A DNA stretch of 64,000 nucleotides from Neoarius graeffei (Eukaryota; Chordata; Actinopteri; Siluriformes; Ariidae). Below, one piece after another: positions 1 to 10,509 of this stretch; position 1 is the first letter of the stretch; each line of letters starts with the position of its first letter. The position numbers and the translations under genes were made by a program. Location of the stretch: positions 38,576,943 to 38,640,942 of the forward strand of contig NC_083571.1 of the NCBI RefSeq assembly GCF_027579695.1. Reading direction: 5' to 3'. The notes under the pieces were generated by a model, which saw nothing but the letters and a program-made list of their open reading frames with translations, did not search any database and had not been told where the DNA came from.

Positions 1-36
1 AACACAGATCCTCTGTCTTAAATGAGTAACAATAAT

Positions 37-192
37 CTCATCTCATCATCTCATCTCATTATCTCAAGCCGCTTTATCCTTCTACAGGGTCGCAGGCAAG
101 CTGGAGCCTATCCCAGCTGACTACGGGCGAAAGGCGGGGTACACCCTGGACAAGTCGCCAGGTCATCACAGGGCTGACACATAGACACAGAC
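37..192 (-). mobile_element. tRNA-derived SINE, 5'-truncated copy (a)
   Basis: Read on the minus strand, this is the 3' part of the SINE seen full length at 10510-10897, from the CAGCCCTGTGATGACC block to the GATGA-type tail. The tRNA head is absent. Direct repeats AGTAACAATAAT at 25-36 and 193-204 flank it, so it appears to have inserted already truncated. Confidence 0.9.
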
Positions 193-914
193 AGTAACAA
201 TAATAGCTCAGGAATAATTCACAAGTCAGGCTCTGCCCCAAACCACTGGCCAGCTTCAGCGTTCTTACTAGTGGGTGTTTAATGAAGTGTGTGTGTTCAG
301 AGAGAAAGAGTGTGTGTGTGAAGTCAAGTCAAGTTTATTTTTATAGCATTTTTAACAACAGACATTGTCACAAAGCAGCTTTACAGAATTTTAATGACTT
401 TAAACATGAGCTAATTTTATCCCTAATCTGTCCCCAATGAGCGCACCTGTGGCGACGGTGGCAAGGATAAACTCCCTCAGACGACATGAGGAAGAAACCT
501 CGAGAGGAACCAGACTCAAAAGGGAACCCATCCTCATTTGGGCAAAAACAGACAACGTGATTATAACATTTTTAACAGTCTTAACATGAAGTCAGTTTAG
601 TTGATGTTATAAACTGTTCGTTGATGGAAACTTGAGTGCAAAACTGTTCATGACAACTGCAGCCGTAAAGTTAGCAAGTCAACTGTAGTCCTCAGCCATA
701 AAAGCATTACTGTAAGTGTCCAGAGTGTCCTCCAAGTGTGACTTTCAACTGTCCATATGGGGCCGTCCTCCACAGGAGTGATGCGATGAGACTCCAACCA
801 GATGTCGGGCATCAGGATGGATCAGGCAGGTCCAAGGAGCAGAAGAGGTCCGCATCTTGATCTCGGGATTGACATGTAACTCAGAGGGACAGACAGAGTG
901 GGGGAGAGGGGAGA

Positions 915-948
915 AAGAGAAAAAGAGAGAGAGAGAGAGAGAGAGAGA
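915..948. repeat. (GA)n microsatellite in LINE 1 3' UTR
   Basis: About 17 GA units. It probably expanded within the 3' UTR of this copy. Confidence 0.9.
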
Positions 949-1239
949 AAAGACAGGTTGTTAGGTATGCCCAATATCACCTGATGCATAAGAACAGTAT
1001 ACATTTTGCGCAGAGTACAAGCAGGGACTCCGGCAAAACTAACTATGACAGCGTGTCTAAAAGGGGAAAGCCAGAAGGTAACACAGGCATGAGGGATCCC
1101 CGGGACATAAAGCAGCAGCCACTACACTGTCAACAAACCCGAGTGAGCGGGGGACTGACAGCATCCATACATCCCAGTTTACCAAAACACTCTATGCCTG
1201 AGGACCCTCCAGATCTACACCTTTACCTCATAAACACTA

Positions 1240-2243
1240 TTAACAAAAGGCTTGACTAAACAGATATGTTTTCAGCCTCGACTTAAACACTGAGACTGTG
1301 TCTGATTCCCGAACACTACTTGGAAGGCTGTTCCATAACTGTGGGGCTTTGTAAGAAAAGGCTCCGCTCCCTGATGTAGCCTTCATTATACGAGGTACCA
1401 GCAGATAGCCTGCACCTTTTGTTCTAAGTAGGCGTTGCGGATCATAAAGGAGCAGAAGTTCACTCAGGTACTGTGGCGCGAGACCATTCAGTGCTTTAAA
1501 GGTCAATAGTGGTATTTTATAATCAATATGAAATCTGATTGGGAGCCAATGCAGTGTGGATAAGAGAGGGGTGATGTGGTCATTTCTTCTAGTTCTAGTA
1601 AGGACTCTTGCTGCTGCATTTTGAACTAACTGGAGCTTGTTTATGCACTTATTGGAACATCCAGACAGTAAGGCATTACAATAATCCAACCTGGAGGTAA
1701 CGAAAGCATGAACTAGTTTTTCTGCATCATGTAGTGACATTAAATTTCTTATATTAGCAATATTTCTGAGATGAAAGAAAGTTACTTGGGTAATGCTATC
1801 GATATGAGTTTCAAATGAAAGACTGGGGTCAATAATCACTCCGAGGTCTTTTACTGCTGCACGTGAAGAAACAGAAAGGCAATCCAGAGTTACTGTGTAA
1901 TCAGAAAACTTATTTCTAGCTGCATGTGGTCCTAGTACAAGTACTTCAGTCTTGTCAGAGTTAAGCAGAAGGAAGTTAATAAGCATCCAGTGTCTAATGT
2001 CCTTTACACACTCCTCAATTCTATTAAGCTGGTGTCTCTCATCAGGTTTTGCAGAAACATACAACTGTGTGTCATCAGCATAACAGTGGAAACTAATACA
2101 ATGTTTACAAATAATATCACCCAGAGGTAACATATATAAAGGAAAAAGCAGTGGGCCTAAGGCAGAACCTTGTGGAACACCAAACTTTACCTCAGTATGC
2201 ATAGAAAAATCACCATTTACATCAACATACTGATAGCGATCAG
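1240..2243 (-). pseudogene. LINE 1 reverse transcriptase, catalytic and C-terminal half
   Basis: An open minus-strand frame of about 330 codons belongs to the LINE. It begins at TDRYQYVDV, just past the TTAA junction at 2244, and ends in a stop at 1240. It contains the RT signatures [14 protein letters not shown] and YADDTQLY with both catalytic aspartates, then [37 protein letters not shown] and the C-terminal [12 protein letters not shown] block typical of Rex1/L2-type LINEs. The upstream residues of the same open frame (2248-2310) belong to the inserted Kolobok-like element. Joined across the insert, the residues before the gap (at 4201) end in RSYL and those after it begin TDRYQ, restoring one RT frame. 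The half is open but detached from its N-terminal half. Confidence 0.88.
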
Positions 2244-2479
2244 TTAAAGGACATGGGACATGGATTTTTTTCTGGGTATAATTATGTATAAAGGACATAA
2301 GAAATGCCATCTAAATCACTGCAGGGTGTCAAAAATGTGAAAATCATCACATTATTCAGCTTTTTTATACATCAGCATAAAACAATGATTCGTTAATTAG
2401 CTAGGTGGTCACGTGACCCGTGACGTCACAAAAACTTTCCAAGGAGCCAGTGGGTATCTAATGTAAACAGGTTACCGAA

Positions 2480-2673
2480 ATGGACACCATCGACAGTGAC
2501 ATTCCCGATGTTTCACAGAGATGTGAAGTTAGACCCTATCAATTCGAACCGATAGCTGGAAATTCACATGAACATGGATCTTGTCTTTACTCTGACGAGT
2601 CAGATGATTCTGAGAGTGAGAGTTCATTCAATCCCCATGAAACTGAAAGCGGTCGGCTCGATAACACATCCTG
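2480..2673 (+). CDS. First exon of an acidic protein, possibly P2RX7-C-terminal-like, inside Kolobok element 1
   Basis: The ATG at 2480 opens a frame for MDTIDSDIPDV, then RPYQFEPIAG, an acidic serine-rich stretch (SDESDDSESESS) and GRLDNTSW. It then meets a GTAAGT splice donor at 2674. The layout of a short YxFEP motif, an acidic stretch and a RLxN-W ending resembles the start of the fish proteins called P2X7-like C-terminal domain proteins, many of them transposon-borne. That similarity is from memory and unverified. No second exon with the cysteine-rich core is found before the element ends. It is probably a remnant. It could instead be an unrelated acidic accessory protein. Confidence 0.5.
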
Positions 2674-3180
2674 GTAAGTTAAAAACAATTCTGCTCAAAG
2701 GCTAATGATCTGTTGAAAGAAGTATTATTTTTGTATCATACATTGAAAGTTCATCATAGATCTAGCTAAAGTCCGTTGCAAGCTAGTTTTTTTTTGCTGA
2801 TATTTTTCGAGATTGATTGAGATACAATCATAGTTCGAATTACGTGGGAGCCAGTGGGAGCTGAGCTCCCATTCCCTCAGGCTCCCATAAAAGAAGCAAA
2901 CTTAATTTTCTGTGGAAGTCTCTCAAATACGTCATATATCACCATAATAAGCTTGAATAGCCTATATCACCATATAAATATAAATAAAACTCGTTTCATT
3001 TCCGATCACCATGCAGCCATAACTTTGTATTGAACGTGTTATTAAACCGCAACATGTATGGCTGTACTTCACCACCACACCACTATGCGTGCAAACTGAA
3101 ATTTGCAGCCTGCGAAATCGAATGTGAAGTTACGTCCGAAGAAGACTTGTCCTCTATCTCACAACGATCTTCCTTTGTTT

Positions 3181-3184
<4 letters not shown>

Positions 3185-3229
<45 letters not shown>

Positions 3230-3285
3230 ACACCGTGTGTGTGTGTGCGTGCGTGCGTGCATGCGCGCACCTGTGTGTGAAAGCT
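3185..3285. repeat. (TA)n followed by (TG)n microsatellite inside Kolobok element 1
   Basis: About 21 TA units at 3185-3227, then GTGTGTGC/GCGTGC repeats to about 3285. A short poly-T run follows at 3341-3351. Confidence 0.9.
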
Positions 3286-3546
3286 GTGCACTGCAGTGCG
3301 CAAAAGTGCGCTGGTCCAGGAGAGCGAGTATGCATTGCTTTTTTTTTTTTTAAATAGAGACCCCCATAGGGTCAAATTTATAATTCGAACCCTGGATACA
3401 ATGCTTCCAGAGTCCGAGATGAAAACATTCAAAATGGCGAAACGCCATCACACAGCCAACAACACTACGCCGTTTGGCGAAAGAGATGAGTCAGAATTAT
3501 GATAATCAATAATTGATACACCCAAAATTATAATACTAATCCTTAC

Positions 3547-3906
3547 CTCGGCTTTCAGTTGCTTAGCGAATGCACCTCGTGGTGGCCGTAGCACTTCGGG
3601 TTTCACTCCGCCGTCTTGTTCCTGAATTGGGACGCTGGGAATGGCTCCATCTTTAAGTAACCTCTTAAATTTGGCTTGGCAATTAATATCGCTCAGTACC
3701 TGAGTATTAATGTTGAAAGAATCCTCTGTGAAATGGTCCGAACACAGTTTGTGGGAAACAGTAGGTACAAAGTTTTTTCTACGACAGTAGTGAGCCCACA
3801 CTTTCCTCAGCTTCGGGTCCTTGGGGAATGCAAAAAAACTTACTCCAGGGCATTTCCCATTGGAATTATTGCAACCATAAGCAGCACAATACACCATGAT
3901 GTTCAA
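3547..3906 (-). CDS. THAP zinc-finger exon of Kolobok element 1
   Basis: The minus-strand frame starts at 3906, or more likely at MVYC (3897). THAP domains bind DNA through a C2CH zinc site at the protein N-terminus and target transposases to their ends. The motifs are in order: CAAYGC (Cys-x4-Cys, just after the start), an FPKDPKLRKVW block, LCSDHF (Cys-x2-His) and LKDGAIPSV in the place of the AVPTIF box, about 85 residues in all. After a proline-rich linker the exon ends at KAE with a GTAAGG donor (plus positions 3541-3546). The downstream exons that would encode the catalytic core are not in the element, so only the DNA-binding part survives. The domain itself looks intact, with no missing zinc ligand. 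Confidence 0.85.
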
Positions 3907-4200
3907 TGTACATTAAAGACTATAAAAACAATTTTCTTGCCATCCACTTCTCCATATTCATCTACCCGCTTGTGCTGTGCCCGAAAGTTTTTGTGATGTA
4001 TGATCACGTGACAGCGGCTCTTCCGGTTGTAAAATATGCATATCGGAGCTCGAGCAGAAATGCCATATAATCATCACGAATATAACGATTTTGCTGAATT
4101 TAATAGATAATTTTGTATTTGTTGATGCAATTATTTCATATTTTTAATGGAAAGAAACTGATATAGCGTGCATTTATGTTTCATGTCCCATGTCCTTTAA

Positions 4201-4811
4201 ATAAGACCTGGGCCAGGAGAGGGCTGTTCCCTTAACTCCCACAACATTTTATAGTCTATCCAGAAGAATGGAATGATCAATGGTATCAAATGCTGCACTA
4301 AGGTTAAGCAACACAAGCAGCGAGACACAGCCCTGATCAGACGCCAACAGTAGGTCATTTACTACTTTAACCAAAGCTGTCTCAGTGCTATGATGAGCTC
4401 TAAATCCTGACTGATACATTTCATGGATGTTATTCCTGTATATAACTGCTGTGCCACAGCTTTTTCAAAGCTCTTGGAGATAAAGGGGAGGCTTGATATT
4501 GGCTGATAATTGGACAGCTGACAGGGATCAAGGTCAGGTTTTTTTAATCAGGGGTTTGATAACTGCTAGTTTAAAGGATTTGGGTACATAGCCAATCGTA
4601 AGAGAATAATTTATTACTTTTAGAAATGGTTCAATTACTTCAGGTGTTATCTGATTGAATAGACATGTAGGTAAGGGATCTAGTACACAAGTTGAGGATT
4701 TTGATGTGGAGATTAATGGAATTAGTTCAAATTCTCTAAGGGGAGTAAAACATTCTAATTGCTGATCTGATACAGTTATATTGTTAACTACAGGGTTACT
4801 TAAATTGTCAC
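4201..4811 (-). pseudogene. LINE 1 reverse transcriptase, N-terminal half
   Basis: On the minus strand this reads LDPLPTCLFNQI, VIEPFLKVIN, PKSFKLAVIKPL, LSNYQPISSLPFISK, then in shifted frames residues matching the [16 protein letters not shown] and [13 protein letters not shown] motifs of RT domains 1-3. At least two frameshifts and one stop (after IKK) break it. It joins upstream to 6326-6885 and downstream to 1240-2243 once the two TTAA elements are removed. It is non-functional. Confidence 0.8.
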
Positions 4812-4815
4812 TTAA

Positions 4816-6325
4816 AGGAGATACGCAGAACCTTTATTTTTAAATAAATTTCTGAGTGGATAGTATCTCCATCCTTAACTCTTGTATGCTGCATAAATGG
4901 GAATAAAAAAAATATATATTTTTGAGAGTTAAAATCGACCGCAAAGTTGGCATTCGAGCTGCCCTGCTGAGCCAGCCAGCCCTGAGTGCGTGACGTCACT
5001 GTGTTAACCGGTTTTAGGCTGAGGCCTTTTACAGCTATTGACCAAAGTCATATAAATAAAAATTTATGGTGAAAGTAAGAAATCGCGTTACCGACTTGCT
5101 CAACTAAGACTGATTTGACTTTATTGATTGTGAGTTGACTCTCATTAAAACAGGATAGGCGTTATAACTTATGCAACATACATGTACATGCATGCATTTT
5201 CACTGATAAAACGTATAAGGCTAATTAAATAATTAGATGAACTGAGACAATCACATTCTGAAGCAAATTAAATAATCTTATACTGGTAACTTAAATACAC
5301 AATACAAGTTACATGTATTAATCTAAATGCAGGTAAACAACAAGTTGTTTTTGTTGTTGTTTTTTTTATCCAAATGAGAGTCGCAGCTTACCCGTCTGTG
5401 TCCTCGCTTCCTGAAGGCCGATCTTATGGCCGATTGTTTTAAAACAATCTGACTTTCAGTTGTTTGTTCAGTTCTCCCTTCATTTGCTTCTTCCACATAA
5501 GGGTGAGATGGCAGCGATATCCAGTGGAGAAAATCAGACGGCTGCACCACTCATTCTCCATTTTCTCCATGACTGAGTACTCCGCCATTACTGCTCGGTT
5601 CAGGCAATTACTAAAACCCGGGATGGAACGGGACGTCACCTGTTTTAGCAACAACCACGGGGAGGTCACTGCCTGAGCGATATGTCCCATCCCAGGTTTT
5701 ACCAACAACCCTTGGCTCACACTCTGGGAGAACTGGTGCAACTGAACTTACTTTTTAAAAAAAATAAATGAAACAAATACTTTCCTTTTCTTGTAGTTTT
5801 GTTTAATTGTTGGTACTGCACCCTCTTTCAATACGGGCTTATAGCCAACGCTCCTCAACAGATCAGAGGTCTCGTACAAGTCTTCAGTAAAATGAGCAGA
5901 GCAGAGGAGAGACCACTTCATAGGCGCCCAATGTGCCCGTAAACTTCTCGCAAAATGCATCCAAATCTTTGCAGTTTGAACATTCTTGGACCATGAATGC
6001 AACATAAATTCACCTTCTGTCGTGTTGCTGCACCGGCCAGCAACACATCTACGTGGCATGGCGATAAATTAGCTCAAAATGGAGGATTGGAGTTGCAGTC
6101 AGCTCTGTGTTTTAGTATAGCAGAAATAGCGATGAGACTGATAGACTTCCTGCTGTGACGTTACAGACGTCAAGGTCATTCACTCAGACCGCTACCGATA
6201 TGAATTACTTTAATCGTAAAAATTACTATATTAGATTTATTAATGCTTGAAACTATTCCTGTGCCATTGTTGAAGTCTCAAGGCATTTATAAACGAAAGT
6301 GAGGCCATGGTTCTGCGTATCTGCT
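4816..6325 (-). mobile_element. Kolobok-like DNA transposon 2 (TTAA target, THAP exon)
   Basis: It is flanked by TTAA at 4812-4815 and 6326-6329, with inverted ends AGGAGATACGCAGAACC and AGCAGATACGCAGAACC. This end sequence differs from element 1, so it is another family. One THAP exon is on the minus strand; no catalytic core is seen. It interrupts LINE 1 just upstream of the RT. A local inverted repeat (about 5610-5700, AAAACCCGGGATGG against CCATCCCAGGTTTT) lies inside it. Confidence 0.85.
5748..6059 (-). CDS. THAP zinc-finger exon of Kolobok element 2
   Basis: The start MPRRCVAGRC at 6059 gives Cys-x4-Cys immediately after the initiator, as expected of a THAP domain. It is followed by WSKNVQTAKIWMHF (the conserved tryptophan region), LLCSAHF (Cys-x2-His) and LKEGAVPTI, which is the AVPTIF box. 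The domain spans about residues 1-88 and all zinc ligands are present. The frame runs on to 5748, but the coding exon may stop at a GTATTT donor after KKRK; the last residues are then intronic. No transposase exon follows. It is about as well preserved as the THAP exon of element 1 but clearly different in sequence. Confidence 0.82.
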   Translation of the reverse strand: MPRRCVAGRCSNTTEGEFMLHSWSKNVQTAKIWMHFARSLRAHWAPMKWSLLCSAHFTEDLYETSDLLRSVGYKPVLKEGAVPTIKQNYKKRKVFVSFIFFKK

Positions 6326-6885
6326 TTAAGTTGTCTGACCTTAAATTAGTGGTTTGAATTTTTTTGGGATGTTTTCAATTTTGCCATTGAAAAAATTCAT
6401 GAAGTCGTTGCAACTACATGCTGCAGGTGTGCATGTGCCTATAGTGTTTTTTTTTCTAGTTAATTTTGCTACAGTATTAAATAGGACTCTAGGATTATTT
6501 TTGTTATCTTCTATTAGGTTGGAGAGATATGTTGATCTAGCAGCACTAAGAGCTTTTCTATACTTCAGGAGGCTCTCTTTCCATGCTAATTTGAACGCTA
6601 CCAATTTTGTTTGATGTCATTTACGTTCTAATTTTCAAGTGGTCTGTTTTAATGTGCGAGTGTCATCGTTATACCAGGGTGCTATTTTTTTCTCTCTAAT
6701 CATTTTCCTTTTAAGTGGAGCTACATTATCTAAAGTATAGCGAAACGTTGACTCGAAGCATTCAGTTCCCTGATCAAGTTCTGCGGGGGCTGACAGTGAC
6801 CCAGTCAAAGTTGATAACTCTGGGAGATTATTTATAAAACTCTGTGCAGTAGTTGACGTGAATGTACGGTGCATATATTATTACT
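6326..6885 (-). pseudogene. LINE 1 ORF2 linker between endonuclease and RT
   Basis: Two frames in different phases: 6874-6635 (LDNVAPLKRKM..KKIAPWYND) and 6604-6341 (LAWKESLLKYRKALSAARSTYLSNLI, NPRVLFNTVAKL). These are the APWY and NPxxLFxTV blocks that precede RT domain 1 in Rex1/L2-like LINEs. An internal stop and a frameshift break it. Upstream of about 6885 the similarity ends at a microsatellite, so the endonuclease part was never copied or has been lost. Confidence 0.8.
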
Positions 6886-6904
6886 CAGACATATTTTGAA
6901 TATG

Positions 6905-7037
6905 CTCAGAGATAGAGTGTGTGTGTTCAGAGAGAGAAAGACAGTGTGTGTGTGTGTGTGTGTGTGTTCACAGCGAGTGTGTGTGTTCAGAGCGAGAGAG
7001 TGTTCAGAACGAGAGTGTGTGTGTTGTGTTCAGAAAG

Positions 7038-7074
<37 letters not shown>

Positions 7075-7194
7075 TCAGAGCGAGAGAGAGAGTGTGTGTG
7101 TTCAGAGAGTGTGTGTGTGTTCAGAGCGAGAGAGAGATAGTGTGTGTGTGTGTGTTTCTGTGTTGAGTGTGTGTGTGCAGAGAGAGAGAGAGAG

Positions 7195-7255
<61 letters not shown>

Positions 7256-7303
7256 CTGTCTGTGTTGAGTGTGTGTGTGCAGAGAGAGAGAGAGAGAGAG
7301 AGA

Positions 7304-7361
<58 letters not shown>

Positions 7362-7464
7362 CTGTCTGTGTTGAGTGTGTGTGCAGAGAGAGAGAGAGAG
7401 AGAGAGTGTGTGTGTGTTTCTGTCTGTGTTGAGTGTGTGTGTGCAGAGAGAGAAAGAGAGAGAG

Positions 7465-7529
<65 letters not shown>

Positions 7530-7590
7530 CTGTCTGTGTTGAGTGTGTGTGTGCAGAGAGAGAGTGTGCGTGTGTGGTTAGAGTGTTAAT
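6905..7590. repeat. Compound (TG)n/(GA)n microsatellite
   Basis: TG runs of up to ~25 units alternate with GAGA runs and GTTTCTGTCTGTGTTGAG spacers. The larger module, TG run plus spacer plus CAGAGAGA, recurs at least four times between 7140 and 7560. All long frames here (poly Cys-Val and Arg-Glu) are artefacts. Confidence 0.95.
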
Positions 7591-8060
7591 GAATCATGCA
7601 TGCTGCACTAATTGACTCCATTATTGTCGTTTAATGAACATCTTTTCACTCGTTTGTCTTCGTTTATTCCTGCGTGTCCGACAGCTTGCTTCGATTTCAC
7701 CGCTAACACACATCGATTTTCCTCGATTAAAAATGCATTAATAACTTAACGTTCCAGACCTTCACGCTCACATTATTTCCTCTGAAATTTTCACTTTTCA
7801 TCCTCCATTAGGGTGGAAATAAAACCATAAAAATAATAAAAGTGGGATGCCATTGACTATGTGGAATTTTACTGTCCATGGCGTGGGATGCATGAGGTTT
7901 TCTTCTGGATCAGGAATTCTCTGGAGGGACAGTCTGACAGCTGAAATCTGATTGGTGCTCCATATGTTCTTCCTGACCACGGATGAGCTCGCATACAAAA
8001 CCTATAAGAGTTTAAACACCGGAGCATGCAGCCACAAACACATCCCCCGTTTCCTTAGGA
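7591..8060. other. No feature recognised (non-coding)
   Basis: AT-rich single-copy-looking sequence. No open frame of note, terminal repeats or similarity to the repeats elsewhere in the window. Confidence 0.5.
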
Positions 8061-8074
8061 CAAGAAAAAATGGC

Positions 8075-8285
8075 TAATTCCTGGGAATAATCAGGGATAC
8101 ACTTCTTTTATGGAATAATCAGGAATCCTGCTCTGTTTTTAGAGAATCACCAGGATTCCTGTTGTTTGAAGGAATCATCAGAACTCCGGCTGTTTTTAGG
8201 GACTCGACAGCGCTCCTGCTCTTGCAAAGGAATCATCAGGATTCACACTCTTTTAAGAAAATCATCAGGGAGTTTTTCATTTACT
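8075..8285. repeat. Degenerate tandem repeat, ~40-bp unit
   Basis: The phrase GGAATCATCAGGATTCCTG, followed by a T-rich spacer, recurs about five times with many substitutions. It is an old minisatellite. Confidence 0.65.
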
Positions 8286-8372
8286 GCTAAAATATTCCAT
8301 AAATTTCCAGGTTTTCCAGAATCCCAAGGAGATCAGACAAAGAAAAGTGTATGAACTAGAGACCAAAAGAGA

Positions 8373-8375
<3 letters not shown>

Positions 8376-8412
<37 letters not shown>
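8376..8412. repeat. (GA)n microsatellite
   Basis: About 18 GA units. Confidence 0.9.
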
Positions 8413-8414
<2 letters not shown>

Positions 8415-8639
8415 CAGGTGTGTGAAGTCGGGAAGTGCAGATCTCAGCGTTTACTCGCAGTGTGTGCTATTAGAAAAGTGAAGAAGTCGATTCTGCACGA
8501 CGTTTAAGAGACAAAGAGATAAAAGGGGTGATAGTCAGAGTCCTGGGAGAAAAAAGAGGAGGAGGAGAAGGGCGAGTGAAGTGGAAGAGAACAACATGCT
8601 TTCATGACAGATCCATCACTCTCCTTCATCTCTCTCAAC

Positions 8640-9900
8640 TCTTCAGGCTGTCTGCCAATTCGTCTCACCCTCCTCCATCCCCATCTCAATCTCACTCTCC
8701 TCTGCCCCCTTTCATTCTCACCCTCCTCTGTGCCCATCTCCATCTTACTCTCCTCCATTCCCCTCTCATTCTCACCCTCCTCCATCCCTCTGTCTCACCC
8801 TCCTCTGTCCCCCTCTCATTCTCACCCTCCTCCATCCCTCTGTCTCACCCTTCTCCACCCCCCCTCATTCTCACCCTCCTCCATCCCTCTCTCCATCTCA
8901 CTCTCCTCCATCCCCCTCTCATTCTCACCATCCTCCGTCCCTCTCATCATCTCACTCTCCTCCATCCCCCTCTCATTCTCACCATCCTCCGTCCCTCTCT
9001 CCATCTCACTCTCCTCCATCCCCCTCTCATTCTCACCCTACTCCGTCCCTCTCTCCATCTCACTGTCCTCCATCCCCCTCTCATTCTCACCCTCCTCTAT
9101 CCCTGTCTCCATCTCAACCTCCTCTGTCCCCCTCTTATTCTCACCCTTCTCCATCCCCCTCTCATTCTCACTCTCCTGTGTCCCTCTCTCCATCTCACCC
9201 TCCTCTGTCACCTCTCATTCTCACGCTCCTTTGTTCCTCACTCCTCCTTATCCATCTCACCCTCCTCCATCCCCCAATCCATCTCACCCTCCTCCATCCC
9301 CCGCTCTGTCTCACCTTCCTCCATCCCCCAATCCATCTCACCCTCCTCCATCCCCCGCTCCGTCTCACCCTCCTCCATCCCCAATCCGTCTCACCCTCCT
9401 CCATCCCCCGCTCTGTCTCACCTTCCTTCATCCCCCAATCCATCTCACCCTCCTCCATCCCCTGCTCTGTCTCACCCTCCTCCATCCCCCAATCTGTCTC
9501 ACCCTCCTCCATCCCCTGCTCCGTCTCACCCTCCTCCATCCCCCGATCCATCTCATGCTTCTCTGACCCCTGATCTGTCGCACCCTTCTCACTACTTCTC
9601 CTGATCCATCTCACCCTCCTCCATTCCCTGCTCTGTCTCACCCTCCTCCATCCCCTGAGCCATCTCACCCTCCTCTGGCCCCTGATCTGTCTCACCCTCC
9701 TCACTGTCTCACCCTCCTCCATCCCCCGCTCTGTCTCACCCTCCTCACTCCTTTTCCTAATCCGTCTCACCCTCCTCCATCCCCTGTTCCATCTCACTCT
9801 CCTCACTCCTCCTGCTCTATCTCACCCTCACTCCTTCTCATGATCTATCTCACTCTCCTCCCTCCTCCAATCTAGCCCACCCTCCTCCTGCCTCCTTTTC
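8640..9900. repeat. Pyrimidine-rich minisatellite, 27-bp unit (54-bp higher order)
   Basis: Units such as CTCACCCTCCTCCATCCCC plus a variable CTCATT/CTGTCT part repeat about 45 times. In the left half two variants alternate to give a 54-bp period; the right half uses variants with CCCGCTC, CCCAATC and CCTGCTC. The unit is a multiple of three and lacks stop codons, so frames of over 300 codons arise on both strands by chance. The strand is almost pure C/T, so it may form triplex DNA. Confidence 0.92.
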
Positions 9901-10498
9901 ATGATCTGTCTGACCCTCTCCATCTCCTGGGATAAAAAGCACAAGCTTCCTGATGTACAGCATCACACAGGAAATGAAGTTGCTGACCCATTCACATTGA
10001 TCAAACCACACACACTCAAGCAGTTCAGAGGCACCACGCATGCGCGTGCGCGCACACACACACACACACAAACACAGAGTCGTGTAATACACGCTGCACT
10101 GTGTTACCTGATCATACAATAATGCAGCCTCTCACACACTTTACAGGTGAATCAGGCAACACTGTTAAAACCTTGACTGCAGACACACCGTTTACAGAGT
10201 TCTTTCTCTCCTGAAATAAAACACCACGGTTCCTCCACAGGTTCCTGGTTAAAAAATGAAAGTCACTGTGAAGCTCCACAGAAAAGTAAGGACACTGTTG
10301 TAGGAACTATAAAAAGGTTCCTGTACAAAAGTCCAGGAAGTAAAATCATAGAAAATGTACATGTGTTCCTGAAGAGATTCCCGGTTTTTGTACTATTTCA
10401 AAAACAAGCAGACAAAAAATTCCTGAGTTCCTATAAAAGGTTCACAATGAAAATTGACCAAACATATGAAGTGTGTTGGATGGACATTTCCTCTACTG
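9901..10498. other. No gene recognised; short (CA)n at 10048-10070
   Basis: Unique-looking AT-rich sequence with scattered GTTCCTG words and one CA microsatellite. No supportable coding region. Confidence 0.5.
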
Positions 10499-10509
10499 AC
10501 CTTCCCATC

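Larger units (their letters stand above)
2248..4196 (-). mobile_element. Kolobok-like DNA transposon 1 (TTAA target, THAP exon)
   Basis: It is bounded by TTAA on both sides (2244-2247 and 4197-4200) and by inverted ends AGGACATGGGACATG. A THAP exon lies on the minus strand and an acidic exon on the plus strand. TTAA duplication with a THAP protein is the known combination for the Kolobok superfamily; piggyBac also uses TTAA but has no THAP domain. No DDE core is seen, so this copy is internally deleted or non-autonomous. It lies inside LINE 1 RT and is therefore younger than LINE 1. Confidence 0.85.
329..6885 (-). mobile_element. LINE 1: Rex1/L2-like non-LTR retrotransposon, split by two DNA transposons
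   Basis: Minus-strand blocks 6885-6326, 4811-4201 and 2243-329 join into one degenerate LINE once the inserts at 4816-6325 and 2248-4196 are removed. The order is the region before the RT (APWY motif), the RT, the C-terminal domain, and a ~0.9-kb 3' UTR ending near 329 in a short TTGACT repeat. The 5' end, including the endonuclease, is missing. The element lies in a TG/GA microsatellite present on both sides (283-325 and from 6905). Wording in the RT ([29 protein letters not shown]) fits the Rex1/L2 group of fish LINEs. The clade is inferred from recalled motifs, not from a tree. Confidence 0.85.

Noticed and set aside
3448-6059. Host THAP-family genes
   Set aside because: Each THAP exon lies between inverted ends with TTAA duplications inside a LINE, so they belong to transposons.
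6869-7615. Cys-Val-rich and Arg-Glu-rich frames
   Set aside because: They translate TG and GA microsatellites.
8528-9604. Open frame of 358 codons rich in Ser, Pro, Leu and His
   Set aside because: It translates a 27-bp minisatellite without stop codons. Parallel frames exist on both strands and no start context or domain supports it.
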